DNA from: an uncultured Myxococcales bacterium
Lineage (GTDB): Bacteria > Myxococcota_A > UBA9042 > DTJE01
Reading direction: 5' to 3'
Assembly: GCA_937975765.1 (NCBI GenBank)
Contig: CALJUR010000084.1
Coordinates: forward strand, 1-52,191
DNA length: 52,191 nucleotides
Positions 24,764 through 32,599 of the stretch are shown here, piece after piece. Below the pieces are notes generated by a model. It made no database searches and was not told the origin of the DNA. It saw nothing but the letters and a program-made list of their open reading frames with translations. Each line of letters begins with the position of its first letter. The stretch's first letter is position 1. The translations under genes were made by a program, and so were the position numbers.

Positions 24764-25024
24764 TCAGGCGGTCTGGTTGAGGGCCTTGGCCAGGCGCGAG
24801 GTCTTGCGGGCGGCGCGCTTCTTCGGGATGACGCCCTTGGAAGCGACGTGCTGCAGGACCGACTCCGCCTTGCGGAACGCGGTGGTCGCCGCCTTCTCGT
24901 CCTTCCCGGCCGAGGCCACGGCCTTCTTGACGGCCGTCTTGACCGTGGTCCGGTAGTGCACGTTCCGGGCCCGAGCGACCTCGCTCTGCCGGTGCCGCTT
25001 CAACGCCTGCTTGTGGTTCGCCAC
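24764..25024 (-). CDS. rpsT: 30S ribosomal protein S20
   Basis: 86 aa, the standard bS20 length. The three-helix Lys/Arg-rich protein binds 16S rRNA. Diagnostic features are MANHKQALKRHRQSEV at the start, a VASKGVIPKKRAARKTSRL core and an ALNQTA ending. Monocistronic behaviour is likely: it has its own promoter 36 bases upstream and a 255-base gap behind it. Confidence 0.96.
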   Translation of the reverse strand: MANHKQALKRHRQSEVARARNVHYRTTVKTAVKKAVASAGKDEKAATTAFRKAESVLQHVASKGVIPKKRAARKTSRLAKALNQTA

Positions 25025-25059
25025 GAGACCTCCAACATTCCAGGAACAAACGCCGGGGG

Positions 25060-25088
25060 TTTGTACATGACCCCGCGCGGAAAGTCAA
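25060..25088 (-). promoter_or_regulatory. rpsT promoter
   Basis: Minus strand TTGACT (25083-25088) and TACAAA (25060-25065) with a 17-base spacer, about 35 bases from the rpsT start codon. Good agreement with a housekeeping promoter. Confidence 0.65.
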
Positions 25089-25162
25089 CACTGACGATGC
25101 TGCCGGCACCGGGGATGCCCCGGGCGACACGCCCCCCGGACCGGCCTGGCGCCATTTTCCCG

Positions 25163-25372
25163 TCAGCGCGACGGCGGATCCTCGACGTAGAACAGGGTGA
25201 TCGTCAGGCAGTGGAACTCGCGGTCCGACGACTGCACCACGACGCGGTCCACGGGCCGGAGCGCCGGGTGCTCCTTCAGCCACCTCGTGATGACCTCGCC
25301 CATCCCCTCGCGGTCCTTGGCCTTGGTGGCCGTGAACACCTTGACGCCCGTGAAGGCCGGAACCTCGCCCAT
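25163..25372 (-). CDS. Small hypothetical protein (69 aa) coupled to the Cys-rich protein
   Basis: 69 aa from ATG at 25372, which shares TGATG with the stop of the upstream Cys-rich gene and has GGAGG eight bases before it; another ATG at 25378 is too close to that site. No signal peptide, no Cys-rich repeat and no membrane helix. It looks like a compact alpha/beta fold: FTGVKVFTATKAKDREGMGE, a helix ending TRWLKEHP, then VDRVVVQSSDREFHCLTITLF. No family recognised. The single Cys and the amphipathic strand pattern suggest a cytosolic protein. Translational coupling ties its dose to that of the surface protein. Confidence 0.7.
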   Translation of the reverse strand: MGEVPAFTGVKVFTATKAKDREGMGEVITRWLKEHPALRPVDRVVVQSSDREFHCLTITLFYVEDPPSR

Positions 25373-27192
25373 CAGCATCGCCTCCGCCGGACCGTCGCCC
25401 AGCCCGCCAGCACCAGCAGGAACGCCAGCGCCGTGCCACCCGCGGGAACCGTCGCCCCCGCGCCGCACCCCCCGCTGGCGACGGCGGGGTCCGCCCCGCC
25501 CTTGTCGACCGCCACGCAGGAACCGTACGACAGGACGGTCCCCTCGGGACAGGGGCCGGCGCCGGTGGCGTCGCCGTTCCCGCCGGCGGGGTCGCCGGTC
25601 GCGTCGGCATCCGGGGTCCCGACCTCGACGCAGACGCCCTCGGCCGTGCAGGTCTCGCTGGCCCGGCAGGCGCCGCACGTGCCTCCGCAGCCGTCCGACC
25701 CGCCGCACTGCCGGCCGTTGCACGACGGGACGCAATCGCCGGGCGAGTAGCATTGCCCGTTGTCCCCGCATTTCTCGGGCGGCTGGCACGCGCCGCAGGC
25801 CCCGCCGCACCCGTCCGGGCCGCACGTCTTCCCGGTGCACCGAGGCTGGCACGGATGCGCCTCGACGCACTGGAACGCCTGGCAGATCCGGTTCGCCTCG
25901 CAGGTGCCGCAGGTGCTGCCGCAGCCGTCGTCGCCGCATGCCTTGCCGTCGCAATCCGGGGTGCAGGAGGGACCCGCGACGCACTGTCCTTCGGCGTTGC
26001 AGGACTGGCCGGACAGGCACTCGCCGCACGACCCGCCGCAGCCGTCCACGCCGCATTGCCGCCCCTCGCAGGCCGCGATGCACCCTCCCCCCGTCTGCAC
26101 GCAGGCGCCGTATCCATTGCAGGCCATCCCGCCCGGGCAATCGCCGCAACTGCCCCCGCAGCCGTCGTCGCCGCACTCCAGGCCGGTGCAGTCCGGCGTG
26201 CAGGTGCCGTCCGAGACGCAGAAGTTGTAGGCCTCCAAGCAGGTCTGGCCGGCGGGGCACGTGCCGCAGGAGTTGCCGCAGCCGTCGTCGCCGCACTCCT
26301 TGCCGAAGCAGTCGCACCCCGAGTCCGACTTGCACTCCTTGAAGAACGTGTCGCAGGTCTGGCCCGACGGGCACGTTCCACACGAGCCGCCGCAACCGTC
26401 GTCGCCGCACTCCGCGAAATAGCAACTGGGCGTGCAGCACGTGCCGTCCACGCACACCTCGTCGGAGTAGTAGCAGGCGCCGCACGACCCTCCGCACCCG
26501 TCCGGCCCGCACTCCAGGCCCGCGCAGTCCGGGATGCAGGTGGTCTTGCACCTGCCCGCCGAGCAGGCCTGGCCCGAGGGGCACGAACCGCACGAACCCC
26601 CGCACCCGTCCGTCCCGCACGACTTGCCGGCGCAGTCGGGAGTGCAGGTGCCGCCGCCGCAGGCCTGCGGGTGCACGCCCGACGGATCCGCGCCGACCTG
26701 CCCGCAGTCGTACGTGAGGTACGATCCGTCCCAGCCGCAGGTGTCGGACCCGGACGGGTTGGTCGAGCAGTCGATCCAGCGCAGGCAGCCGCACTCGCAC
26801 CACCGCACCACCGCGTCGTCGCAGCAGCCGGTCTCGTCGATGCCCCCGCACGGGACGCAGTCCGCCGGGCACATCATCGGGAACGAGCAGGAGGGGTCCG
26901 CGAAGCCCAGCGTCTCGACGCAGTCGTAGACCGCGTACTCCGCGTTCCAGCCGCAGGCGTCCTTGGTGGTGTTCGACGGGCAGTCCAGCACGCACAGGAT
27001 CCCGTTGTCGCAGTACACGCTCTGGTCGGTGGCCGTGCAGCAGCCCTCGGCCCCCTCGGGGACCAGCCCGCAGGCGCCCGAGGCGACGCCTCCGTATGGG
27101 CAAGTCTCGGCGGCTGCGGGGGCCGGCCAGGCCAGGAACGCCAGGGCCATCAGGGACGGAAGGGCGGCAACGGGGGAAGTCGCGTGGCGCAT
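25372..27192 (-). CDS. Secreted Cys-rich repeat protein with MYXO-CTERM-like anchor
   Basis: 606 aa from ATG at 27192 (GGAGG upstream). It has a signal peptide (ending PAAA-ETCPYG) and a distinct Cys-rich N-terminal domain (to about 175). Nine repeats of about 38-40 aa (about 180-530) follow, each with a C.P.C.G..CG.DGCGG.CG.C core. A Gly/Asp/Pro linker leads to a C-terminal tail: GGCGAG, a hydrophobic helix (GTALAFLLVLAGWATV) and RRRRC. That tail has the order of MYXO-CTERM sorting signals (Gly-Cys, transmembrane, Arg cluster), which are cleaved and lipid-modified for surface display. No ligand is known. The 69-aa gene is coupled to its stop codon. Confidence 0.88.
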   Translation of the reverse strand: MRHATSPVAALPSLMALAFLAWPAPAAAETCPYGGVASGACGLVPEGAEGCCTATDQSVYCDNGILCVLDCPSNTTKDACGWNAEYAVYDCVETLGFADPSCSFPMMCPADCVPCGGIDETGCCDDAVVRWCECGCLRWIDCSTNPSGSDTCGWDGSYLTYDCGQVGADPSGVHPQACGGGTCTPDCAGKSCGTDGCGGSCGSCPSGQACSAGRCKTTCIPDCAGLECGPDGCGGSCGACYYSDEVCVDGTCCTPSCYFAECGDDGCGGSCGTCPSGQTCDTFFKECKSDSGCDCFGKECGDDGCGNSCGTCPAGQTCLEAYNFCVSDGTCTPDCTGLECGDDGCGGSCGDCPGGMACNGYGACVQTGGGCIAACEGRQCGVDGCGGSCGECLSGQSCNAEGQCVAGPSCTPDCDGKACGDDGCGSTCGTCEANRICQAFQCVEAHPCQPRCTGKTCGPDGCGGACGACQPPEKCGDNGQCYSPGDCVPSCNGRQCGGSDGCGGTCGACRASETCTAEGVCVEVGTPDADATGDPAGGNGDATGAGPCPEGTVLSYGSCVAVDKGGADPAVASGGCGAGATVPAGGTALAFLLVLAGWATVRRRRC

Positions 27193-27278
27193 GCTTCCAG
27201 CCTCCGGTCGGTTCGTCGTTTCAAGGCAGTCTAGGACAAAGCGGGCGGGATTGCACGGGGGTCCGCGCGGCGTGCGGT

Positions 27279-28280
27279 TCAGCCCGGGGAGGAGGTGCCC
27301 AGCGCGAGTCGGGCCAGGGCCCACAGCAGCGGCTCGATCCCCTCGCCGGTCCGCGCGGACGCGGCGAAGAACGGCAGGCCGCGGGACTCCGCGAACACCT
27401 TCAGCGCGTCCCGGGAGGCCTCGCAGCCCGGCATGTCGATCTTGGTCGCCACGACCACCACGGGCTTGGTCTCCAGCCCCCCGCCGTGGCTGGACAGCTC
27501 GTTCTCGACGACCCGGAACGCCTCGATCGGGTCCGCTTCGGCCGACACGTCGACCAGGTGGGCCAGCGCGCGCGTCCTTTCGCAGTGCCGCAGGAACTGG
27601 ATGCCCAGCCCCACGCCCTGCGCCGCGCCCTCGATCAGGCCGGGCATGTCCGCGACGACGAACGACCGGTCGCCCACCCGGACCATGCCCAGGTTCGGCA
27701 CGATCGTCGTGAACGGGTAGTCGGCGACCTTGGCCTTGGCGGCAGAGATCCGGTTGATCATCGTGGACTTGCCGGCGTTCGGCAGCCCGACCAGCCCCAG
27801 GTCCGCCAGCAGCTTCAGTTCCAGCCGCACCGTCCTCTCGACCGCCGGCCCGCCGGGGGTCGCGAAATCCGGCGCCTGGCGCCACGGCAGCGCGAAATTC
27901 TGGTTGCCGCGCCCCGGATGGCCGCCCTCGCAGGCGACGAACCGCTGGCCGGCCTCGACCAGGTCGCCCAGCGCCTCGCCGCCCTCGTCGAACACCACCG
28001 TGCCGACCGGGACCTTCAGCACCAGTTCCTGGCCGCCCCGGCCCGTGCAGCGCCGGCCCTCGCCGGGGGCGCCGTCCTGGGCCTTGTGCTTCCGCTTGAA
28101 GTGGTAGTCCAGCAGGGTGTTCATGCCGGGGTCGGCCTCGAACACCACGTCGCCGCCCCGACCGCCGTCACCGCCGTCCGGGCCGCCCTTCGGGACGTAC
28201 TTCTCGCGCCGGAACGACACGCAGCCGTTGCCGCCCTTGCCAGAGCGGATCACGATGGTGGCTTCGTCGATGAATCGCAC
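27279..28280 (-). CDS. obgE: Obg/CgtA GTPase
   Basis: 333 aa, without the C-terminal OCT extension of longer homologues. The Gly-rich Obg domain opens MRFIDEATIVIRSGKGGNG and carries PKGGPDGGDGGRGGDV. The G domain has GLPNAGKSTMINR (G1), DYPFTTIVPN (G2), VADMPGLIEGA (G3) and the VVVATKIDMPG region (G4). Obg is an essential ribosome-assembly GTPase also tied to stress responses. It follows rplU-rpmA in the common operon order, 75 bases after rpmA. Confidence 0.96.
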   Translation of the reverse strand: MRFIDEATIVIRSGKGGNGCVSFRREKYVPKGGPDGGDGGRGGDVVFEADPGMNTLLDYHFKRKHKAQDGAPGEGRRCTGRGGQELVLKVPVGTVVFDEGGEALGDLVEAGQRFVACEGGHPGRGNQNFALPWRQAPDFATPGGPAVERTVRLELKLLADLGLVGLPNAGKSTMINRISAAKAKVADYPFTTIVPNLGMVRVGDRSFVVADMPGLIEGAAQGVGLGIQFLRHCERTRALAHLVDVSAEADPIEAFRVVENELSSHGGGLETKPVVVVATKIDMPGCEASRDALKVFAESRGLPFFAASARTGEGIEPLLWALARLALGTSSPG

Positions 28281-28355
28281 GATCGCCTCGGAGGAGACGG
28301 CCGGGTCGGTGGAGGGGACGCGCGGTCAGGCGGGCCGGAAAGGGGCAGGCCCCCG

Positions 28356-28625
28356 TCAGGCAGTCGCCTCGGCCGCGGGCGCGACCACGTCCACGTACTG
28401 GCGGCCGCGGCCCTCGCGGAACCGGACCACGCCGTCCGCGGTCGCGAACAGGGTGTAGTCCCGGCCCATGCCGACGTTCTCGCCCGCGTAGAACTTCGTC
28501 CCCAACTGGCGGACGATGATGTTCCCCGCGACGACCTTCTGGCTGCCGAACACCTTGATGCCGCGGCGCTGGCCCTGGCTGTCACGCCCGTTGCGCCCCG
28601 CGCCCTGTGCCTTCTTGCGCCCCAT
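28356..28625 (-). CDS. rpmA: 50S ribosomal protein L27
   Basis: 89 aa. RNGRDSQGQRRGIKVFG, VVAGNIIVRQLGTKFYAGENVGMG and DYTLFATADG are the bL27 hallmarks; the N-terminal arm reaches the peptidyl-transferase centre. The N-terminus MGRKKAQGAG differs slightly from the usual MAHKKGGG. It starts four bases after rplU ends and is co-transcribed with it. Confidence 0.95.
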   Translation of the reverse strand: MGRKKAQGAGRNGRDSQGQRRGIKVFGSQKVVAGNIIVRQLGTKFYAGENVGMGRDYTLFATADGVVRFREGRGRQYVDVVAPAAEATA

Positions 28626-28629
28626 CGCC

Positions 28630-28944
28630 TCACCCCACCTGGATGCCCTGGATCGCCACGCGCGTGTAGGCCTGGCGATGGCCCTGCTTGCGGCGATAGT
28701 TCTTGCGCCGCTTGATCTTGAAGACGAGCACCTTCGGAGCCCGGCCGTTCTCCACGACCTTCCCGACGACCAGTGCGCCGGGGACCGTGGGCTGACCGAT
28801 CTTCGTCTCGCTGTCGGTGCCGACCAGCAGGACCTGGTCGAACTTCACCTCGGCTCCCACCTCGGCGCCGAGCTTCTCGACGTCGATGGTGTCGCCCTGG
28901 CTCACCCGGTACTGCTTTCCGCCGGTCGCGATCACTGCATACAT
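28630..28944 (-). CDS. rplU: 50S ribosomal protein L21
   Basis: 104 aa from ATG at 28944, with GGAGA upstream; an in-frame ATG at 28959 would add five residues (MTESV). MYAVIATGGKQYRVSQGD at the start and FKIKRRKNYRRKQGHRQ near the end are diagnostic of bL21. First gene of the rplU-rpmA-obgE operon. Confidence 0.96.
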   Translation of the reverse strand: MYAVIATGGKQYRVSQGDTIDVEKLGAEVGAEVKFDQVLLVGTDSETKIGQPTVPGALVVGKVVENGRAPKVLVFKIKRRKNYRRKQGHRQAYTRVAIQGIQVG

Positions 28945-28978
28945 GACGCTCTCCGTCATCCCAAGGAACGGACTGCCG

Positions 28979-29006
28979 ATTGTAGTCAGGAAGGTCCGGG
29001 TGTCAA
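28979..29006 (-). promoter_or_regulatory. Strong sigma-70 promoter of the rplU-rpmA-obgE operon
   Basis: Minus strand TTGACA (29001-29006), 16-base spacer, TACAAT (28979-28984). It is one of the closest matches to the housekeeping consensus in the window and lies about 35 bases from the rplU start. Confidence 0.75.
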
Positions 29007-29098
29007 GCCGGATTGCGAAAGTCTTGCCCGGGCGCCTCCGGCCGGGCCGTCGTCCGGGGTGCGGGACCGCGCTGGACCGGGGCCGCAACGCGCTCGAA

Positions 29099-29127
29099 TT
29101 GACGGGGTTCCAGGCGTCCGGTACCTT
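29099..29127 (+). promoter_or_regulatory. Candidate promoter of the metallothionein-like gene
   Basis: TTGACG (29099-29104), 17-base spacer, TACCTT (29122-29127), about 50 bases before the ATG. The region between it and the divergent rplU promoter (about 90 bases) shows nothing else. Confidence 0.4.
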
Positions 29128-29175
29128 GCCGTGTCGAACGCAGGCGATGGCAAGGTTCTGTCGAGGAGGTTCGCG

Positions 29176-29655
29176 ATGAAGACCCTGTGGATCCTGGTTC
29201 CCGCGATCGTGCTGGCCCTGGCCCTGCCGCAGGCGGCGCAGGCGCAGGCGCAGGCGTGCGGGGGTTGCGGCAAGGACAAGGCGGCGGAAGGCGCGGTGTT
29301 CGGCGCCGAGAAGGGTGGCTGCCCGCACGCCCGGCAGGCGGCCCTGGAAGGCGGGTGCCCGATGGCGAAGGCGGCGGCCGAGAAGGCGGCGGCGGAACCG
29401 CCTGGCGACGCCCCGAAGACGGCATGCGGCTGCGCGGAGGGCAAGGACTGTCCGTGCGCGAAGGACGGCCAGTGCGCCTGCAAGGACGGCAAGGACTGCC
29501 CGTGCGCGAAGGATGGCAAGTGCCCCTGCAAGGACGGCAAGGACTGTCCGTGCGCGAAGGACGGCAATTGCCCCTGCAAGGACTGCCCCCACAAGAAGGA
29601 CGGCGAGTGCCCGCACCACAAGAAGGACCGGGCCGCCCCGCACGCCGCCAGGTAG
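29176..29655 (+). CDS. Secreted metallothionein-like Cys/Lys/Asp-rich repeat protein
   Basis: 159 aa from ATG at 29176 with GGAGG eight bases upstream. A clear signal peptide (LALALPQAAQAQA) exports it. The mature protein has CGGCGKDK, CPHARQA and CPMAKAA segments, then three 16-residue repeats of KDCPCAKDGxCxCKDG and a His-rich end (CPHKKDGECPHHKKD). The dense Cys-x-Cys pairs plus His resemble metallothioneins or periplasmic copper/zinc-binding proteins, but no family is recognised. Metal binding outside the cytoplasm is inference from composition. It stands alone, with a two-component system starting 55 bases downstream. Confidence 0.8.
   Translation: MKTLWILVPAIVLALALPQAAQAQAQACGGCGKDKAAEGAVFGAEKGGCPHARQAALEGGCPMAKAAAEKAAAEPPGDAPKTACGCAEGKDCPCAKDGQCACKDGKDCPCAKDGKCPCKDGKDCPCAKDGNCPCKDCPHKKDGECPHHKKDRAAPHAAR
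29443..29586 (+). repeat. 48-bp tandem repeats in the metallothionein-like gene
   Basis: Three in-frame units at 29443, 29491 and 29539 encode the KDCPCAKDG-type 16-mers. The nucleotide copies differ mainly at third codon positions, so the array is under protein-level constraint. A degenerate fourth unit follows. Confidence 0.85.
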
Positions 29656-29675
29656 GCCGGCCTCCCCCCGGACCC

Positions 29676-29704
29676 TTGTCCCCCCGGCCACCCTCCCCTA
29701 TGCT
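29676..29704 (+). promoter_or_regulatory. Candidate promoter giving a leaderless histidine-kinase transcript
   Basis: TTGTCC (29676-29681), 17-base spacer, TATGCT (29699-29704). Initiation about seven bases later would fall on the GTG start codon at 29711, which has no Shine-Dalgarno sequence. Confidence 0.3.
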
Positions 29705-29710
29705 TGCCCC

Positions 29711-31180
29711 GTGAGATTCGCACCTTCCGTCGGCATCCGCGGGCGCCTGCTGGTGGTCCTGGTGGCCAGCGCCGGGGTGTCCGCCCTGGTCCTGGTGCCG
29801 GTGCTGCGGGGCCTGCTGGTCCCCCGCCTGGACCGCGACGAGGGGGAACGACTGCTGTCCTACGCGCGCGTGGCCGCCGCCCGGGCCCCGGCCGACCCGG
29901 GCCGCTGGGAGGCGTGGGCGGGCGACCTGTCCCGGTCGATCCCGGGCGCCCAGGCCAGGCTGATCGCCTCCGAGCCGGGTCGCGAGGGGTTCGGCCGGGC
30001 GTGCAGCCGGGCGGGCGTCCCGATGTACCTGGCGGTCGGCGCCTTCCTGCAGGGCGAGGAACTGGCGCGGGTGAAGGTCCCGCTGCCGGAAGGCATGGCC
30101 GAGCCCGGGGCCTGGCCTCCGGCGTGGCAGGCGCTGGTCCGGCTGGACGGGCCGACGGGCGAGAGGGCCCTGCTGGCCCTGGTGGAACTTCCGACCAACC
30201 GGCCGCCGACGCCGGTGTGGCAACTGCTGCTGCTGTACCTGGGCCTGGTGTCCATCCTGGCGATGTTCGGGGGGCTGCTGGCCGGGCACTTCCTGGTGGT
30301 GCAGCCGGTCGCCCGGGCGGCGGCGGCGGCCCGCAAGGCGGCGCCGATGGACGCCGCGCCGACCGGCGGGGACCTGTCGCAACTGCCCGGCCAGATCGAG
30401 GCCATCACCCGGCAGGCCCGCGAGGACCGGCTGCGAGCCGAGCGGGTACAGGGGGAACTGGACCGCATCCGGTCGGACCTGAAGGGCGCGCAGTCCCGGC
30501 TGATCCGGGCCGAGAAGCTGGCGTCGGTCGGGCAGTTGGCGGCCGGCATCGCGCACGAGATCGGCAACCCGATGGGCATCGCCCTGGGGATGTCCGAGAT
30601 CCTGAAGGACGGCCTGTCGTCCCCGGAGGAGGAGCGGCGGTTCGCGCGGGAGATCCACGGCGCGATCCTGCGGGTGCACGGCATCCTTCGGGACCTGCTG
30701 ACGTTCGCCCGCCCCGCGAAGGAGGAGGGCGCCCAGGCCGACGCGAAGGACGCGATCGATGCGACCCTGAAACTGCTGCGCCCGCACAAGGGGTTCGCCG
30801 ACGTCGCGGTGGAGGTCCGGTGCGACGAGGGCCCGCTGGCCGCCGAGATCCGGCCATCCCAGTTGCAGCAGGTGCTGCTGAACCTGCTGATCAACGCCGC
30901 CGACGCGATGAACGGCAAGGGACGCATCGTGGTGCGTGCGCGGGCGTCCGGGCGATGGGTCCTGATCGACGTCGCGGACGAGGGGCCCGGGATCCCCGAC
31001 GAGATCCTGCCCAGGATCTTCGACCCGTTCTTCAGCACCAAGCCGCCCGGCGAGGGCACCGGCCTGGGCCTGGGGATCTGCGCGCAGATCGTCGGCGTGT
31101 ACGGAGGGGACATCACCGTGGACGGCGGCCCGGGACGCGGCGCCATCTTCACGGTCCGGCTGTGGCGCGTCGAGGCGTGA
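29711..31180 (+). CDS. Membrane sensor histidine kinase (NtrB/ZraS-like)
   Basis: 489 aa from GTG at 29711. Topology: TM1 (about 10-35), a periplasmic sensor region, TM2 (about 168-197), a short linker and coiled coil, then the kinase core. The phospho-acceptor His is in AGIAHEIGNPMGIALG (about 283). The ATP-binding lid has VLLNLLINAADAM, DEGPGIPDEI and GTGLGLGI. HEIGNP and the lack of PAS place it with kinases that partner sigma-54 activators, and such a regulator follows 36 bases later. The signal is unknown; the metallothionein-like gene just upstream makes a metal or envelope cue conceivable (inference). Confidence 0.93.
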   Translation: MRFAPSVGIRGRLLVVLVASAGVSALVLVPVLRGLLVPRLDRDEGERLLSYARVAAARAPADPGRWEAWAGDLSRSIPGAQARLIASEPGREGFGRACSRAGVPMYLAVGAFLQGEELARVKVPLPEGMAEPGAWPPAWQALVRLDGPTGERALLALVELPTNRPPTPVWQLLLLYLGLVSILAMFGGLLAGHFLVVQPVARAAAAARKAAPMDAAPTGGDLSQLPGQIEAITRQAREDRLRAERVQGELDRIRSDLKGAQSRLIRAEKLASVGQLAAGIAHEIGNPMGIALGMSEILKDGLSSPEEERRFAREIHGAILRVHGILRDLLTFARPAKEEGAQADAKDAIDATLKLLRPHKGFADVAVEVRCDEGPLAAEIRPSQLQQVLLNLLINAADAMNGKGRIVVRARASGRWVLIDVADEGPGIPDEILPRIFDPFFSTKPPGEGTGLGLGICAQIVGVYGGDITVDGGPGRGAIFTVRLWRVEA

Positions 31181-31216
31181 CCCCGACATGGTAGAATGCC
31201 GCGACGGGGAGGCCGG

Positions 31217-32599
31217 ATGGACCTGAAGATCCTGGTCATCGACGACGAGCCGGGCTTCCTGCAGATGCTGCAGGTGATCCTGTCCCGGGCCGGCTACCAG
31301 GTCACCACCTGCATGTCGGGCGAGGACGCGCTGGGCCAGCTGGATCGCGGCCGGTTCGACCTGTGCCTGTGCGACCTGAAGATGCCGGGCCTGGACGGGA
31401 TGGGCTTCCTGCAGGCGCTGAGGTCGCGCGGCCTCCAGTTGACCGTCATCGTGATGACGGCGTACGGGTCCCACGACACCGCGATCGCGGCGATGAAGGC
31501 CGGCGCCTACGACTACGTCGGCAAGCCGTTCCAGGCCGACGAGATCCTCCTGGCGCTGCGCAAGGCCGTCGAGCGCGAGCAGCTTCGCCGCGAGAACCAG
31601 GAACTGAAGTCGAAGGTGGGGCGCAACCCGAACGGCACCAACGTGATCGCGCGGTCGGAGGCCATGAAGAAGGTCGTGGCCACGGCGACCCGCATCGCCG
31701 CCTACCGCTCGACCGTGCTGCTGACGGGCGAGTCCGGCACCGGCAAGGAGGTGCTGGCGCGGCTGATCCACGAGTCGTCGCCGCGCGCGCGGCAGGCTTT
31801 CGTGGCGGTCAACTGCGGCGCCATCCCGGAAGGGCTGATGGAGTCCGAGTTCTTCGGGCACGTGAAGGGCTCGTTCACGGACGCGGTCGGCAACAAGCGC
31901 GGGCTGATCGAGAGCGCGCACGGCGGCACGCTGTTCCTGGACGAGGTCGGCGAACTGCCGCTGGTGCTGCAGGTGAAGATCCTGCGGTTCCTGCAGGAGG
32001 GCGAGGTCCGGCGGGTCGGCGACACGCGATCGGTGAAGGTGGACGTGCGCGTGGTGGCGGCGACGGCACGCGACCTGGCCTCGGACGTGGCCGAGGGGCG
32101 CTTCCGCGAGGACCTGTTCTACCGGCTGAACGTCGTGCCCATCCGGATCCCCCCGCTGCGCGAGCGGCCCGAGGACATCCCGGTCCTGGCCGAGCACTTC
32201 CTGGTGCGGACGCGGGAGCGGCTGGACGTGCCGCACGGGACGGGAGGCTTCAACCCCGAGGCGATGCGGCTGCTGATCGCGTACCCGTGGCCCGGCAACG
32301 TCCGCGAACTGGAGAACCTGGTGGAGCGCGCGATGGTGCTGGCCGATGGGACGGAGATCGCGCCCGAGGCGCTGCCCGACCACCTGCGGGATGCGCCGGA
32401 GTCCACCGGATCGCGATCCGTGCTGCCGTTGTCGGGCCTGTCGGTCAAGCGCAACCAGCGGTCGATGGAGAAGTCCCTGATCCTGCAGGCCCTGGAGACC
32501 ACGGGCGGCAACCGCACCCGCGCGGCCCGCCTGCTGGAGATCAGCCACCGCGCCCTGCTGTACAAACTGAAGGAATACGGCCTGGGGAACCGCGAGTGA
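31217..32599 (+). CDS. NtrC-family sigma-54 response regulator with variant GAFTGA loop
   Basis: 460 aa. Receiver domain (1-120) with phospho-acceptor Asp53 in LCDLKMPGLDG and Lys in VGKPF. AAA+ domain with GESGTGKE (Walker A, about 172), GGTLFLDEVGELP (Walker B, about 235) and LFYRLNVVPI. A Fis-type helix-turn-helix ends the protein (GGNRTRAARLLEISHRALLYKLKEYGL). The sigma-54-contacting loop reads GSFTDA (residues 218-223) instead of GAFTGA. Start ATG at 31217 behind GGGAGG. The last four bases overlap hflX. It is presumably phosphorylated by the kinase encoded just upstream. Confidence 0.93.
   Translation: MDLKILVIDDEPGFLQMLQVILSRAGYQVTTCMSGEDALGQLDRGRFDLCLCDLKMPGLDGMGFLQALRSRGLQLTVIVMTAYGSHDTAIAAMKAGAYDYVGKPFQADEILLALRKAVEREQLRRENQELKSKVGRNPNGTNVIARSEAMKKVVATATRIAAYRSTVLLTGESGTGKEVLARLIHESSPRARQAFVAVNCGAIPEGLMESEFFGHVKGSFTDAVGNKRGLIESAHGGTLFLDEVGELPLVLQVKILRFLQEGEVRRVGDTRSVKVDVRVVAATARDLASDVAEGRFREDLFYRLNVVPIRIPPLRERPEDIPVLAEHFLVRTRERLDVPHGTGGFNPEAMRLLIAYPWPGNVRELENLVERAMVLADGTEIAPEALPDHLRDAPESTGSRSVLPLSGLSVKRNQRSMEKSLILQALETTGGNRTRAARLLEISHRALLYKLKEYGLGNRE

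Noticed and set aside
25600..26650. CRISPR-like array
   Set aside because: Regular repeats are coding (CGDDGCGG modules) and vary at codon third positions; there are no unique spacers between identical repeats.
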